From Steroidobacteraceae bacterium (GTDB lineage: Bacteria; Pseudomonadota; Gammaproteobacteria; Steroidobacterales; Steroidobacteraceae): a stretch of DNA of 64,000 nucleotides. Below, piece by piece: positions 26,723 through 34,014 of the stretch. Numbering within the stretch: position 1 is the stretch's first letter; each line of letters starts with the position of its first letter. The stretch spans positions 1 to 64,000 of the forward strand of contig JAPZRU010000026.1 in the NCBI GenBank assembly GCA_027531255.1. Direction: 5' to 3'. The notes under the pieces are model-generated. The model saw only the letters and a program-made list of their open reading frames with translations. It did no database searches and was not told where the DNA came from. The translations under genes and the position numbers were made by a program.

Positions 26723-28237
26723 TCAGTCCGGCGTCGTTGCGACCGCCGGACTCCGCTCCCGCAGCGGCCTGATCATCGCCACGAACGGCAGCATCAGCAG
26801 GATCGCCAGCACCAGCCAGCCCACCACGTGCAGGTAGGCGAGCAGCCCCGCCTGCCGCGCCAGTTCGGCCTGCAACTGCGCGACGCCGAGGTCGCTCGCC
26901 CCCAGCACGCTCGCGCCGACGTCCGGATCGACGGTCTCGACCAGCGCCTGGGCGCGGCCGTGGCCCTCGCGCGTCAGCAGCGTGAACGCGAACGCGATGC
27001 CGATGCCGCCGGAGATCTGCCGCACCAGCTGCACCAGGGCCGCGGCTTCGGTGCGCAGGCGCGCCGGGAGCGTCGCGAAGGTCGCGGTCGTCAGCGGCGC
27101 GAACATCACCCCGTAGCACACTCCCTGCACCACGCCGGTCCACGTGAGGAGCCACGGGTCGGTCTCGAGGCTGAAGCTCGTCATCGAACCGATCCCGATC
27201 GCGGAGCCCACCAGGCCCGCCGAGATGATCACGCGATCGGACGCGAAGCGGCGCAACGCACTGCTCGCCGCGACGCCGAGCAGCACCCCGAAGCCGCGCG
27301 GCGCGATCATGTAGCCCGCCGCGTCGGCCGGGTAGCCGAGCACGCCCTGGAGGAACGGCGCGAACATCGAGAGGTTCGCGTAGAACACGCCGCTCGTGAC
27401 GAACGTCACGACGACGCACGCGACGAAGTGGGTGTCGCGGAACAGCGCGGGATCGAAGAACGGCTCGCGGCTCGTCTTCGAGTGCGCGACGAACACCCAG
27501 CCCGCGGCGAGCGCCAGACCCGACAGCACGACGATGTGGGTGGCCTCGAACCAGTCCGCGCGCTCACCGCGCTCCAGCACGAACTGCAGGCAGGCGAGCG
27601 ACAGCGCGAGCGCCACGTAGCCGAACGTGTCGAACCGGCGCGCCGTCACCGCGCCGTCGCGGGGCAGGAATGCCACGATCGCGGCGTAAGCGAGCGCGCC
27701 GAACGGCACGTTGACCAGGAAGATCCAGCGCCAGTCGAAGTTCTGCACGAGCCAGCCGCCGGCGAGAGGACCGACGATCGGCCCGACCATCACGCCGATG
27801 CTCCAGTACGCCATGGCACGCCCGTGGCGCTCCGGTGGATGCGCGTCCAGCAGCACGGCCTGCGATATCGGCACGAGCGCCGCGGCGAAGGCGCCCTTCG
27901 CGAAGCGGAAGGCGACCAGCGACTCGATCGACCACGCGAGCCCGCAGGCGACCGAGCACAGCGTGAAGCCCGCGACCGCGAACAGGAAGGTTCGCCGGCG
28001 CCCGAGTCGGTCGGAGACGGCGCCTACCGCCGGCGTCGCGATCGCCAGCGCGATCATGTAGGCGGTGAGGACCCACGCCACCTGGTCCGGCGTCACCGCC
28101 AGGCTGCCCTGGATCTGCGACAGCGCGACGCTCGCGATCGTGATGTCCACCGCCATCAGCGTGGTCGCGAGCACGGACGCGGCCGTCAGCGCGGCCCGCC
28201 GCGCACCGGACATCGCCCAGGTCGGCGTGTCGGTCAC
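26723..28237 (-). CDS. emrB: EmrB-type drug efflux transporter (DHA2 MFS)
   Basis: The 504-residue protein has about 14 transmembrane helices and the DHA2 pattern: MAVDITIASVALSQIQGSL in helix 1, WVLTAYMIALAIATP in helix 2, SDRLGRRRTFLFAV, and GPIVGPLAGGWLVQNFDWRW with the family's antiporter motif. It exports hydrophobic compounds by proton antiport and works with an EmrA-type fusion protein. It follows emrA by 25 bases in the marR-emrA-emrB operon and converges with the aldehyde dehydrogenase gene. Confidence 0.93.
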   Translation of the reverse strand: MTDTPTWAMSGARRAALTAASVLATTLMAVDITIASVALSQIQGSLAVTPDQVAWVLTAYMIALAIATPAVGAVSDRLGRRRTFLFAVAGFTLCSVACGLAWSIESLVAFRFAKGAFAAALVPISQAVLLDAHPPERHGRAMAYWSIGVMVGPIVGPLAGGWLVQNFDWRWIFLVNVPFGALAYAAIVAFLPRDGAVTARRFDTFGYVALALSLACLQFVLERGERADWFEATHIVVLSGLALAAGWVFVAHSKTSREPFFDPALFRDTHFVACVVVTFVTSGVFYANLSMFAPFLQGVLGYPADAAGYMIAPRGFGVLLGVAASSALRRFASDRVIISAGLVGSAIGIGSMTSFSLETDPWLLTWTGVVQGVCYGVMFAPLTTATFATLPARLRTEAAALVQLVRQISGGIGIAFAFTLLTREGHGRAQALVETVDPDVGASVLGASDLGVAQLQAELARQAGLLAYLHVVGWLVLAILLMLPFVAMIRPLRERSPAVATTPD

Positions 28238-28262
28238 GGCACGGCCCGGCGCGGCACCGCCA

Positions 28263-29348
28263 TCACGAGCCGGCGTAGGCGGCGAGCGCGCGCGCGTAGC
28301 GGCGGAAGCGCACGTTCGACTCGCCGGTGTCGATGCGAACCGAGACGCTCATGCCCGCGCGCAGCGGCAGGTTGGGCCCGCCCTCGAGCAGTTCGAGCCG
28401 CAACGGCACCCGCTGCACGACTTTCACCCAGTTGCCGGAGGCATTCTCGGGCGGCAGCAGCGCGAACTCCGCGCCGGTCGCCGGACTGATGCTCGCGACG
28501 CGCGCCTGCCACGCGAGCCCGGGATACGAGTCGATCTCGACCCGGGCGGGCTGCCCGGGCGCGAGACGCCGCAGCTGCGTCTCCTTGAGGTTGGCCTCGA
28601 CCCACGGGCGATCGCCGACCACGAGGTGCAGCACCGCGCGCCCGGGCGCGACGTGCTCGCCGGGATGCAGGGTCACGGTCGCGAGCGTGCCCGCGACGGG
28701 TGCGGCGACACGCGCGTAGTCGAGGTTCAGTCGCGCCTGGGCGAGTTCGGCCAGCGCCAGTCGCACGCGGGGATGCGCATCCCCGGGACCCGCCACGGCA
28801 GGCCCGAGCGCCGCTTCGGCCTCGCCGATCGCGCGCGCCGCGGTGGTGGCCTGCTCGCCGGCCGCCTCGGCCTCGTAGACCGCGCGGTCGTACAGCGACC
28901 GGGGGGCGATACCGCGTTCGACGAGCGGCTGCAGGCGCCGCACCTCGCGCTCGGCCTGCGCGAGCGTGGTGCGCGCGAGCGCCGATTCCACGCGCCGACG
29001 CTCGAGCGTCGCGCGCAGCGCGGCGACGTCCGCACGCGCGCCGGCCAGGTTGGCCTCCGCCCGCGCCAGCTCCACCTCGAGCGGCGCGCGATCGAGATGG
29101 AACAGCGGATCCCCCGGCCGCACGCGGGCGTTGGAACGCGCTTCCACGGTCGCGACCAGGCCCTCGATCCGCGGGCCGACCGCAACGACGTCCGCCTTCA
29201 GGTACGCGTTGTCGGTGGCGACGTAGCGCCCGGCCGCCAGCCAGTAGCCCGCGCCGGCGATCGCCAGCAGAACCGGGCCGGACCAGATCCACATGCGGCG
29301 CCGCGCAGGGGCGTCCGTCACCGCGGGTTCGGCGCGCGGCGCGTTCAC
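28263..29348 (-). CDS. emrA: EmrA/HlyD-type membrane fusion protein
   Basis: The 361-residue protein has one N-terminal membrane helix (SGPVLLAIAGAGYWLAAG), the ATDNAYLKADVVAVGPRIEG segment typical of EmrA, a periplasmic coiled-coil hairpin (about residues 95-200), and the second lipoyl half (YARVAAPVAGTLATVTLHPG) followed by the barrel domain. It bridges the EmrB pump to an outer-membrane channel, which is not encoded nearby. The ATG is four bases after the marR stop. Confidence 0.92.
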   Translation of the reverse strand: MNAPRAEPAVTDAPARRRMWIWSGPVLLAIAGAGYWLAAGRYVATDNAYLKADVVAVGPRIEGLVATVEARSNARVRPGDPLFHLDRAPLEVELARAEANLAGARADVAALRATLERRRVESALARTTLAQAEREVRRLQPLVERGIAPRSLYDRAVYEAEAAGEQATTAARAIGEAEAALGPAVAGPGDAHPRVRLALAELAQARLNLDYARVAAPVAGTLATVTLHPGEHVAPGRAVLHLVVGDRPWVEANLKETQLRRLAPGQPARVEIDSYPGLAWQARVASISPATGAEFALLPPENASGNWVKVVQRVPLRLELLEGGPNLPLRAGMSVSVRIDTGESNVRFRRYARALAAYAGS

Positions 29349-29352
29349 GGCG

Positions 29353-29787
29353 TCAGCCTCGCGCCGCGAGCAGGGTCGCGCGGACGCGGTCCAGCGACCC
29401 GAGCAGCCGGCGCCGCTCGTCCGGCGTCAGCGCCTCGAGCGCCTCCCGCTCCGTGGCGTCACTGAGCGCGCGCACGCGCCCGCGGATCGCGTGCGCGCGC
29501 TCGGTCAGGAACAGCCGATAGGCGCGACGGTCGCCGTCCAGCGGTCGGCGCTCGATCCAGCCGGCGCGCTCCATGCGGTCGACCAGCCGACCGAGCGAGA
29601 TCGGCGTGACGTCGAGAACCTCGGCCAGCTGCGCCTGGTTGCAACCCTCGGCTCGGTACAGCGCTGCCATCAACGCCCACTGGGCGCGCGTCAGGCCGAA
29701 CTCGCGGACGCGCGCCTCGAAGCGTGCGCTCGTCAACCGCGCGACGTCGAGGATCAGGTAGCCGAAGGTCCGGCTGCGGTCGTCCAT
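29353..29787 (-). CDS. MarR family transcriptional repressor
   Basis: The 144-residue protein has the MarR winged helix: LTRAQWALMAALYRAEG, the recognition helix region AEVLDVTPISLGRLVDRMERAGWI, and the wing ERRPLDGDRRAYRLFLTERA. The family dimer represses its own operon and lets go when it binds phenolic or lipophilic ligands. The ATG at 29787 is preferred; a GTG two codons upstream is possible. It heads the emrAB operon, so it should control efflux. A near-perfect palindrome lies 20 bases upstream. Confidence 0.92.
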   Translation of the reverse strand: MDDRSRTFGYLILDVARLTSARFEARVREFGLTRAQWALMAALYRAEGCNQAQLAEVLDVTPISLGRLVDRMERAGWIERRPLDGDRRAYRLFLTERAHAIRGRVRALSDATEREALEALTPDERRRLLGSLDRVRATLLAARG

Positions 29788-29806
29788 GGCCACAGCTTAG
29801 AGATCC

Positions 29807-29821
29807 TGCTGATCATAAGCA
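29807..29821. promoter_or_regulatory. Probable MarR operator upstream of marR-emrAB
   Basis: TGCTGATCATAAGCA is a 15-bp palindrome with a single mismatched pair around a central C. It is located 20 bases before the marR start, where it would overlap the promoter. Its size and symmetry are typical of MarR-family sites, which supports autoregulation. The rest of 29794-30016 shows nothing else that I can support. Confidence 0.55.
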
Positions 29822-30016
29822 AGGTTAGTATCCGCCTGCCGATCCGTACCGGATCGAGCTGCGCGTCGTGTACCCGGCTCTCCGCAGCCGCGCCGCGCCG
29901 AAGCCCGCCCGTCGTCCCCGCTCCGACCCGTACTCGCGGCGCGCTCCGTTGTTACCGGCCCGCCCGCGGAGGATCATGGCGGCCGCCCAGCGGCACGCGA
30001 CCCGGAGCGTCCAACG

Positions 30017-30637
30017 ATGATCGAACTGCACACCACGCCCACCGCCAACGGCTACCGCGCCTCGATCGCCCTCGAGGAAACCGGCCTCGCCTACGTATCG
30101 CGCAGCTACGACCTCGTGAAGGGCGAGCACCTCGCGCCCGACTTCCTGAGGCTCAACCCGGTCGGCCGTGTGCCCGCGATCGTCGACCGCGGCTCCGGCG
30201 AGGCCCCGATCGTGGTGTTCGGCACGCAGGCGATCGCGACCTACGTGGCCGAGAAGACCGGCCGGCTGCTGCCGAGCGATCCCGTCGCCCGTGCGGCCGC
30301 GCACTCCTGGGCCGGCATGGTCGCAAGCGACGCGGGACCCGCGTACTCGGGGCAGTTCGTGTTCTCGCGCTTCGCGCCGCCGGAACAGTCGTGGGGGCTC
30401 GAACACTTCCAGAAACAGTGCCACCGGATGCTCGGGGCTCTGGAGACGCGCCTCGCGGAGGTCCCTTACCTCGCCGGCGACGAGTACTCGATCGCCGACG
30501 TGCTCGCGTATCCGCTCGCGGCGGTGTCGGCGCTGCGCTATCCCGGCGACCTGGCGGCATACCCGGCGCTGCGAGCCTGGGCCGAGCGCGTCGGCGCACG
30601 ACCCGCCGTGCAACGCGGAATGCGCGTGCCCGCCTGA
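30017..30637 (+). CDS. Glutathione S-transferase family protein
   Basis: The 206-residue protein has the thioredoxin-like N-terminal domain (MIELHTTPTANGYRASIALE, then LNPVGRVPAIVD with the cis-proline and a later VFGTQAIATYVAEKTG) and the all-helical C-terminal domain with YLAGDEYSIADVLAYPLAAV, the N-capping box of GSTs. It resembles YfcG/Ure2-like disulfide-bond reductases more than classical conjugating GSTs. The substrate is unknown. Its start is 230 bases from marR in divergent orientation. Confidence 0.88.
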   Translation: MIELHTTPTANGYRASIALEETGLAYVSRSYDLVKGEHLAPDFLRLNPVGRVPAIVDRGSGEAPIVVFGTQAIATYVAEKTGRLLPSDPVARAAAHSWAGMVASDAGPAYSGQFVFSRFAPPEQSWGLEHFQKQCHRMLGALETRLAEVPYLAGDEYSIADVLAYPLAAVSALRYPGDLAAYPALRAWAERVGARPAVQRGMRVPA

Positions 30638-30710
30638 ACCGCGAGCGCGATCGCGATGCTGACGCGCCCCCACCCCCGTGACGCACGCGGCCGCGAGCCG
30701 CGCGCGCGGT

Positions 30711-31385
30711 TCAGAACGCTGGCTTCAGCGCTCCGAGGTACGCGTTGACGATCAGCCCGATCCAGATCACCACCACGAACGGCCGCGCCTTGTTCATCGC
30801 ACCGTTCAGCTGCGCCTCGGCCTCCGGCGACGAACCCTCGCGCATGATGCGGGCGAATGCCGGGCCGAACGGCGCGGCGGTGATGCGGATCATCAGCCCG
30901 CAGAGCACCAGCAGGCCGAAGATCACGACCTTGAGCGCGAGCCAGTGCTGGCCGGGCTGGATCGGACCCGCGTCGTTGAGCCCCATCACGCCGATCGTCA
31001 GCAGCGTCGCGATCAGCACGACGCGCAGGCCGAGGTCGAACTTGCGCAGGTTCTCCGCGAGCTTCCGGCCCTGGAAGTGATGGACCGACCACACGATCGC
31101 GAGCCACGCGAACGCGAACACCCACGCGCCGGCGACGACTGCAGCGGAGGCCGCCCACCACCCCATCGTCGCCGCCAGGGCGACGCCTACCGGCAGGATC
31201 AGCACCATGCAGTAGCGCGGCACCATGTCGACCCAGCCCATGATCTTGAGCGCGGTCAGCCGCGCCTCCCGGGTCAGGTTCGGGTCGCAGACGCGGTAGC
31301 TCGAGTAGAACACCCCGATGTCGCCGCCCAACCAGTAGGCGAACAGCACGAGATGGGCGAGCAGCAGCAGCGAATACTCGATCAC
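30711..31385 (-). CDS. Integral membrane protein, CopD-like (function unknown)
   Basis: The 224-residue protein has about six transmembrane helices, starting with SLLLLAHLVLFAYWLGGDIG. Conserved-looking features are the early His in the first helix, SYRVCDPNLTREARL, MVPRYCMVLILPVG and a late GQHWLALKVVIFGLLVL; such histidines could bind haem or metal as in CopD-like families, but this is not shown. The GTG start overlaps the gntR stop as GTGA, so it is coupled to the GntR regulator and should share its TGTATACA-controlled promoter. Confidence 0.7.
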   Translation of the reverse strand: MIEYSLLLLAHLVLFAYWLGGDIGVFYSSYRVCDPNLTREARLTALKIMGWVDMVPRYCMVLILPVGVALAATMGWWAASAAVVAGAWVFAFAWLAIVWSVHHFQGRKLAENLRKFDLGLRVVLIATLLTIGVMGLNDAGPIQPGQHWLALKVVIFGLLVLCGLMIRITAAPFGPAFARIMREGSSPEAEAQLNGAMNKARPFVVVIWIGLIVNAYLGALKPAF

Positions 31386-32032
31386 GATGCTTCTCCGGTC
31401 CGGGAATGCTTCAGCGTGCGGCGCGCCGCGAGCACGTGCGAGCGCATCACGGACGCCGCCCACTCGCCGTCGCGCGCCTCCAGGGCGCGCACGAGTTCGA
31501 GGTGGTGGGCCGCGCTGCGCTGCAGGTCGTCGGCGCTGTAGTTCAGGAAGGTCTTCATCACGAGCGGCGCCTCGAGCAGCGCCGCGAGCGCGCGGCTCAG
31601 CCGACCGCTGCCGGCCGCTTCCTGCAGGCGCCGATGGAAGCGGTTGTTCAGGTCGCCGATCCGTTCGAGATAGCCGGGCCGCCGGTGGAGCGATTCGTCG
31701 TGCTGCTGCTCGGCGAGCGCGCGCAACTCCCCGATCTGGGCAGCCGTCGCACGCACCGCCGCGCGCTCGGCGCCGTACGACTCGAGCATCGCCCGCAGGT
31801 GGAAGATCTCGTCGGCGTCTTCCGTCGACCACTCGGTGACGACGGCGCCCTGGTTCGGCGTGAAGTCGACCAGGCCTTCGGCGTGGAGACGGCGCAGCGC
31901 CTCGCGGACGGGCGTGCGGCTGACGCCCGCGGCCAGCGCGATCTCCTGCTCCGTGATGCGGCTCGCCGGCGCGAAGCGACCGGCGAGGATGCCGTCGCGC
32001 ACCGCGTTGTAGGCCTTGTCGACCGCGCGCAT
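31382..32032 (-). CDS. GntR family regulator with FCD ligand domain
   Basis: The 216-residue protein has the GntR winged helix (RITEQEIALAAGVSRTPVREALRRL at about residues 26-50) and the all-helical FCD domain with GDLNNRFHRRLQEAAGS and HHLELVRALEARDGEWA, where metal-binding Asp/His positions are recognisable. The ATG at 32032 is chosen because GGAGGGGG precedes it and because the predicted transcript start near 32051 leaves no room for the upstream ATG at 32047 to have a ribosome site. TGTATACA overlaps its promoter and recurs before the HMG-CoA lyase and CoA-transferase genes, so it probably represses all three. Confidence 0.9.
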   Translation of the reverse strand: MRAVDKAYNAVRDGILAGRFAPASRITEQEIALAAGVSRTPVREALRRLHAEGLVDFTPNQGAVVTEWSTEDADEIFHLRAMLESYGAERAAVRATAAQIGELRALAEQQHDESLHRRPGYLERIGDLNNRFHRRLQEAAGSGRLSRALAALLEAPLVMKTFLNYSADDLQRSAAHHLELVRALEARDGEWAASVMRSHVLAARRTLKHSRTGEAS

Positions 32033-32057
32033 ACCCCCTCCGGACATGGTTGCGAAG

Positions 32058-32086
32058 TGTATACAGCTTGCCGGGCGGCGAGTCAC
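32058..32086 (-). promoter_or_regulatory. gntR promoter with overlapping TGTATACA operator
   Basis: On the minus strand GTGACT (-35, 32086-32081), 17 bases and TATACA (-10, 32063-32058) form a promoter. The palindrome TGTATACA (32058-32065) covers the -10, so bound regulator would block RNA polymerase. The same palindrome covers the -10 in front of the CoA-transferase gene. Confidence 0.65.
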
Positions 32087-32215
32087 GCGGCTGGACGACC
32101 GCCGCCCATAGCCGCCGTGGAATCAGGCGTTTGGTAGCGCGCGGTCGGCCGCACGGCGCCGCCGGTCGCGTTGCCGGCACCGCGCTTGTATGGAATCATT
32201 CCGCGTCGGCGCCGA

Positions 32216-32227
32216 TTGTCCGGACAA
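32216..32227. promoter_or_regulatory. TTGTCCGGACAA palindrome before the hydrolase gene
   Basis: A perfect 12-bp palindrome of the TTGT-N4-ACAA form lies 36 bases before the ATG of the alpha/beta hydrolase. An identical copy lies at 37613-37624 before the isochorismatase-like gene and a one-mismatch copy at 54219-54230. The form suits an FCD-GntR-type regulator. A second small palindrome, GGAATCATTCC, is at 32192-32202. Confidence 0.6.
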
Positions 32228-32262
32228 GGTGCCGGTCTCGATCCAATGCCCCGGAGTTCCCG

Positions 32263-33066
32263 ATGCCCATCGCCCGCATCAACGACCACGACATGTACTA
32301 CGAGGTGCTGGGCTCGGGGGAGCCGGTGCTGTGCATGGGCGGCTGGGGCACGTTCTGCCACGACAACCACTCGCACCTCGCGCGCGGCCTCACCGACCGC
32401 TACCAGGTCGTGATCTTCGACTACCGCGGCATCCGCGACTCCGGCGACGACCTCTCGAGGCCCTCGACGATGCGGCTGCACGCCGACGACGCGATCGGCC
32501 TGCTCGATCACCTCGGCCTGAAGAAGGTTCACCTGGTCGGCCTGGTGGGCATGGGGGCGTGCATCACCCAGGAGATCGCGATCAACCGCCCCGACCTCGC
32601 GCGCAGCATCGTGAACATGGGCGCCTGGTGCGAGGTGGACGACTTCCTGCGCGACCAGCTCGAGATGTTCCGCTGGATCCACCGCGACTGCGGCTTCTAC
32701 GCGTTCCAGAAGGCGGTCACGGTGCTGTCGTTCACGCGCGGCTACTACAACGAGAACAAGGACAAGCTGCTCGGCCCGCAGGGTGGTTGGAAGGAGTTGA
32801 ACGGCCGCTTCGAGGCTCACTCGCGGCTGATCGACGCCTGCGTCGGCTTCGAATCGAAGAGCCGGCTGCACCGCATCCAGTGCCCGTCCCTGATCATCCA
32901 CGCCGCGCTCGACTACGTGACGAGCCCGGCCTACACGAAGCCGATCGAGGCGGCGATCCCGGGCGCGGTCGGCATCACGTACGACGACGTCGCGCACGTC
33001 GTCGCCGGCAAGGAGCAGAAGATGCGCTTCTGCCGGGACCTGTTCGCCTTCCTCGAGCGCCACTGA
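32263..33066 (+). CDS. Alpha/beta hydrolase-fold protein without a serine nucleophile
   Basis: The 267-residue protein has a complete alpha/beta hydrolase layout: YYEVLGSGEPVLCMGGWGT, the strand FDYRGIRDSGDDLS, the elbow region VHLVGLVGMGACITQEIA, an acid-position strand LIIHAALDYVTSP and a late Asp-Asp-Val-Ala-His with the catalytic-type histidine. In the elbow the usual G-x-S-x-G serine aligns with Val in GLVGMG, so classical ester hydrolysis is unlikely. GGAG lies eight bases before the ATG. The TTGTCCGGACAA palindrome just upstream suggests shared control with the amidase gene at 36944. Confidence 0.82.
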   Translation: MPIARINDHDMYYEVLGSGEPVLCMGGWGTFCHDNHSHLARGLTDRYQVVIFDYRGIRDSGDDLSRPSTMRLHADDAIGLLDHLGLKKVHLVGLVGMGACITQEIAINRPDLARSIVNMGAWCEVDDFLRDQLEMFRWIHRDCGFYAFQKAVTVLSFTRGYYNENKDKLLGPQGGWKELNGRFEAHSRLIDACVGFESKSRLHRIQCPSLIIHAALDYVTSPAYTKPIEAAIPGAVGITYDDVAHVVAGKEQKMRFCRDLFAFLERH

Positions 33067-33088
33067 GCCGGCGAAACAGCGGTCAGAC

Positions 33089-33115
33089 CCCGTCTTCCAC
33101 GTGATGGAGAACGGG
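33089..33115. terminator. Hairpin between converging hydrolase and SDR genes
   Basis: CCCGTCTTCCA and TGGAGAACGGG form an 11-bp stem with one mismatch and one wobble around a five-base loop, in the 66-base space between the two converging genes. On the plus strand it is followed by a pyrimidine-rich but weak tract (TTCCGATCCCTTTCC), so it may stop transcription from the hydrolase side. Confidence 0.4.
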
Positions 33116-33132
33116 TTCCGATCCCTTTCCTC

Positions 33133-33888
33133 TCAGAAGTTGACGCCCGCCGCGCCATCGATCGCGATTCCCGCGCCCGACACGAACCGCGCCGCGTCGG
33201 TCGCGAGGAAGAGCGCCACGACCGCGACGTCCTCCGGATCGCCGATGCGCCCGAGCGGCGCCTTCTTCTCCCAGTACTCGCGGAACGCGGGGTCGTTCAT
33301 GAAGGGCCGCGACATGCCCGTCCAGATCGACCCGGGCTGCAGGGCGTTCACGCGGATCCCGTACTTGCCGAGATCGACCGCCATCCCGCGCGACAGCCCG
33401 AGCACGGCGTGCTTGGAGGTCGCGTAGGCCGAGAGCATCGGGCCGCCGGTGCCGGACATGATCGACGCGAGATTGACGATGCTGCCGCCCCCGCGGGCCT
33501 TCAGCGCCGGCACGGCCTCGCGCGACAGCCGGAACACCGCGCGCACGTTGACGCCCATGATCCGGTCGAACTCGGCGTCGGTCGTCTCCTCGAACGCCTT
33601 GCCCATCGCGATGCCGGCGTTGTTGACGAGCACGTCGAGGCCGCCGAACTCGCCCACCGCGGCCTGCACCAGCCGCGCCGGCGCCTCGTCCGCCGTCACG
33701 TCGATCTCGACGACGCGGGCGTCCGCGCGGCTGCCGAAGCGCTCCGCGAGCCCCCCGCCCGGCAGGTCCGAAACGACGACCCGCGCGCCCTCCTCGAGGT
33801 AGAGCGCCGCGATCGCCTCGCCGATGCCGCTCGCCGCGCCCGTGACGATCGCGACCTTGCCCGCCAGCTTGCCGCCTTGCCCGCTCAT
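33133..33888 (-). CDS. Short-chain dehydrogenase/reductase
   Basis: The 251-residue protein is a classical SDR: the cofactor motif TGAASGIG at residues 16-23, NNAGIAMG, Ser142 in NLASIMSG, and the Tyr155/Lys159 pair in SAYATSKHA. An acidic residue after the second strand (VVVSDLPG) suggests preference for NAD. It oxidises or reduces an alcohol/ketone in the neighbouring catabolic pathway; the substrate is unknown. It lies downstream of the TonB-dependent receptor gene, but a terminator separates them. Two direct repeats stand in its upstream region. Confidence 0.9.
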   Translation of the reverse strand: MSGQGGKLAGKVAIVTGAASGIGEAIAALYLEEGARVVVSDLPGGGLAERFGSRADARVVEIDVTADEAPARLVQAAVGEFGGLDVLVNNAGIAMGKAFEETTDAEFDRIMGVNVRAVFRLSREAVPALKARGGGSIVNLASIMSGTGGPMLSAYATSKHAVLGLSRGMAVDLGKYGIRVNALQPGSIWTGMSRPFMNDPAFREYWEKKAPLGRIGDPEDVAVVALFLATDAARFVSGAGIAIDGAAGVNF

Positions 33889-33902
33889 CGCTGCACTCCC
33901 GG

Positions 33903-33929
33903 ATCGGTCACCAAGGAATCGGTCACCAA
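33903..33929. repeat. Two 12-bp direct repeats upstream of the SDR gene
   Basis: ATCGGTCACCAA occurs at 33903-33914 and 33918-33929, a 15-base period, 14 bases before the SDR start. The position, just upstream of the start and next to the receptor terminator, suits a regulator binding as a tandem pair. Chance duplication cannot be excluded. Confidence 0.4.
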
Positions 33930-33931
33930 AG

Positions 33932-33964
33932 AAAACGGGCGGACGGCGTGAACGCCGGCCGCCC
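33932..33964 (-). terminator. Rho-independent terminator of the TonB-dependent receptor gene
   Basis: GGGCGG-a-CGGC and GCCG-g-CCGCCC pair around a six-base loop. On the minus strand the stem is followed by GTTTTCTTTGG. It lies 50 bases past the receptor stop at 34015 and directly in front of the SDR gene. Confidence 0.7.
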
Positions 33965-34014
33965 GCGGTTCGAACGCCGGGGACCGCAGGAGCGATCCCC
34001 GGCCGGACTGCGCG

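Noticed and set aside
32033-32047. ATG at 32047 as the gntR start
   Set aside because: The predicted transcript start is near 32051, leaving no ribosome site, whereas the ATG at 32032 has GGAGGGGG just before it.
33960-33985. GGTTCGAAC resembling a tRNA T-loop
   Set aside because: No matching acceptor stem, anticodon arm or D-arm surrounds it; the neighbourhood is the receptor terminator and SDR promoter region.
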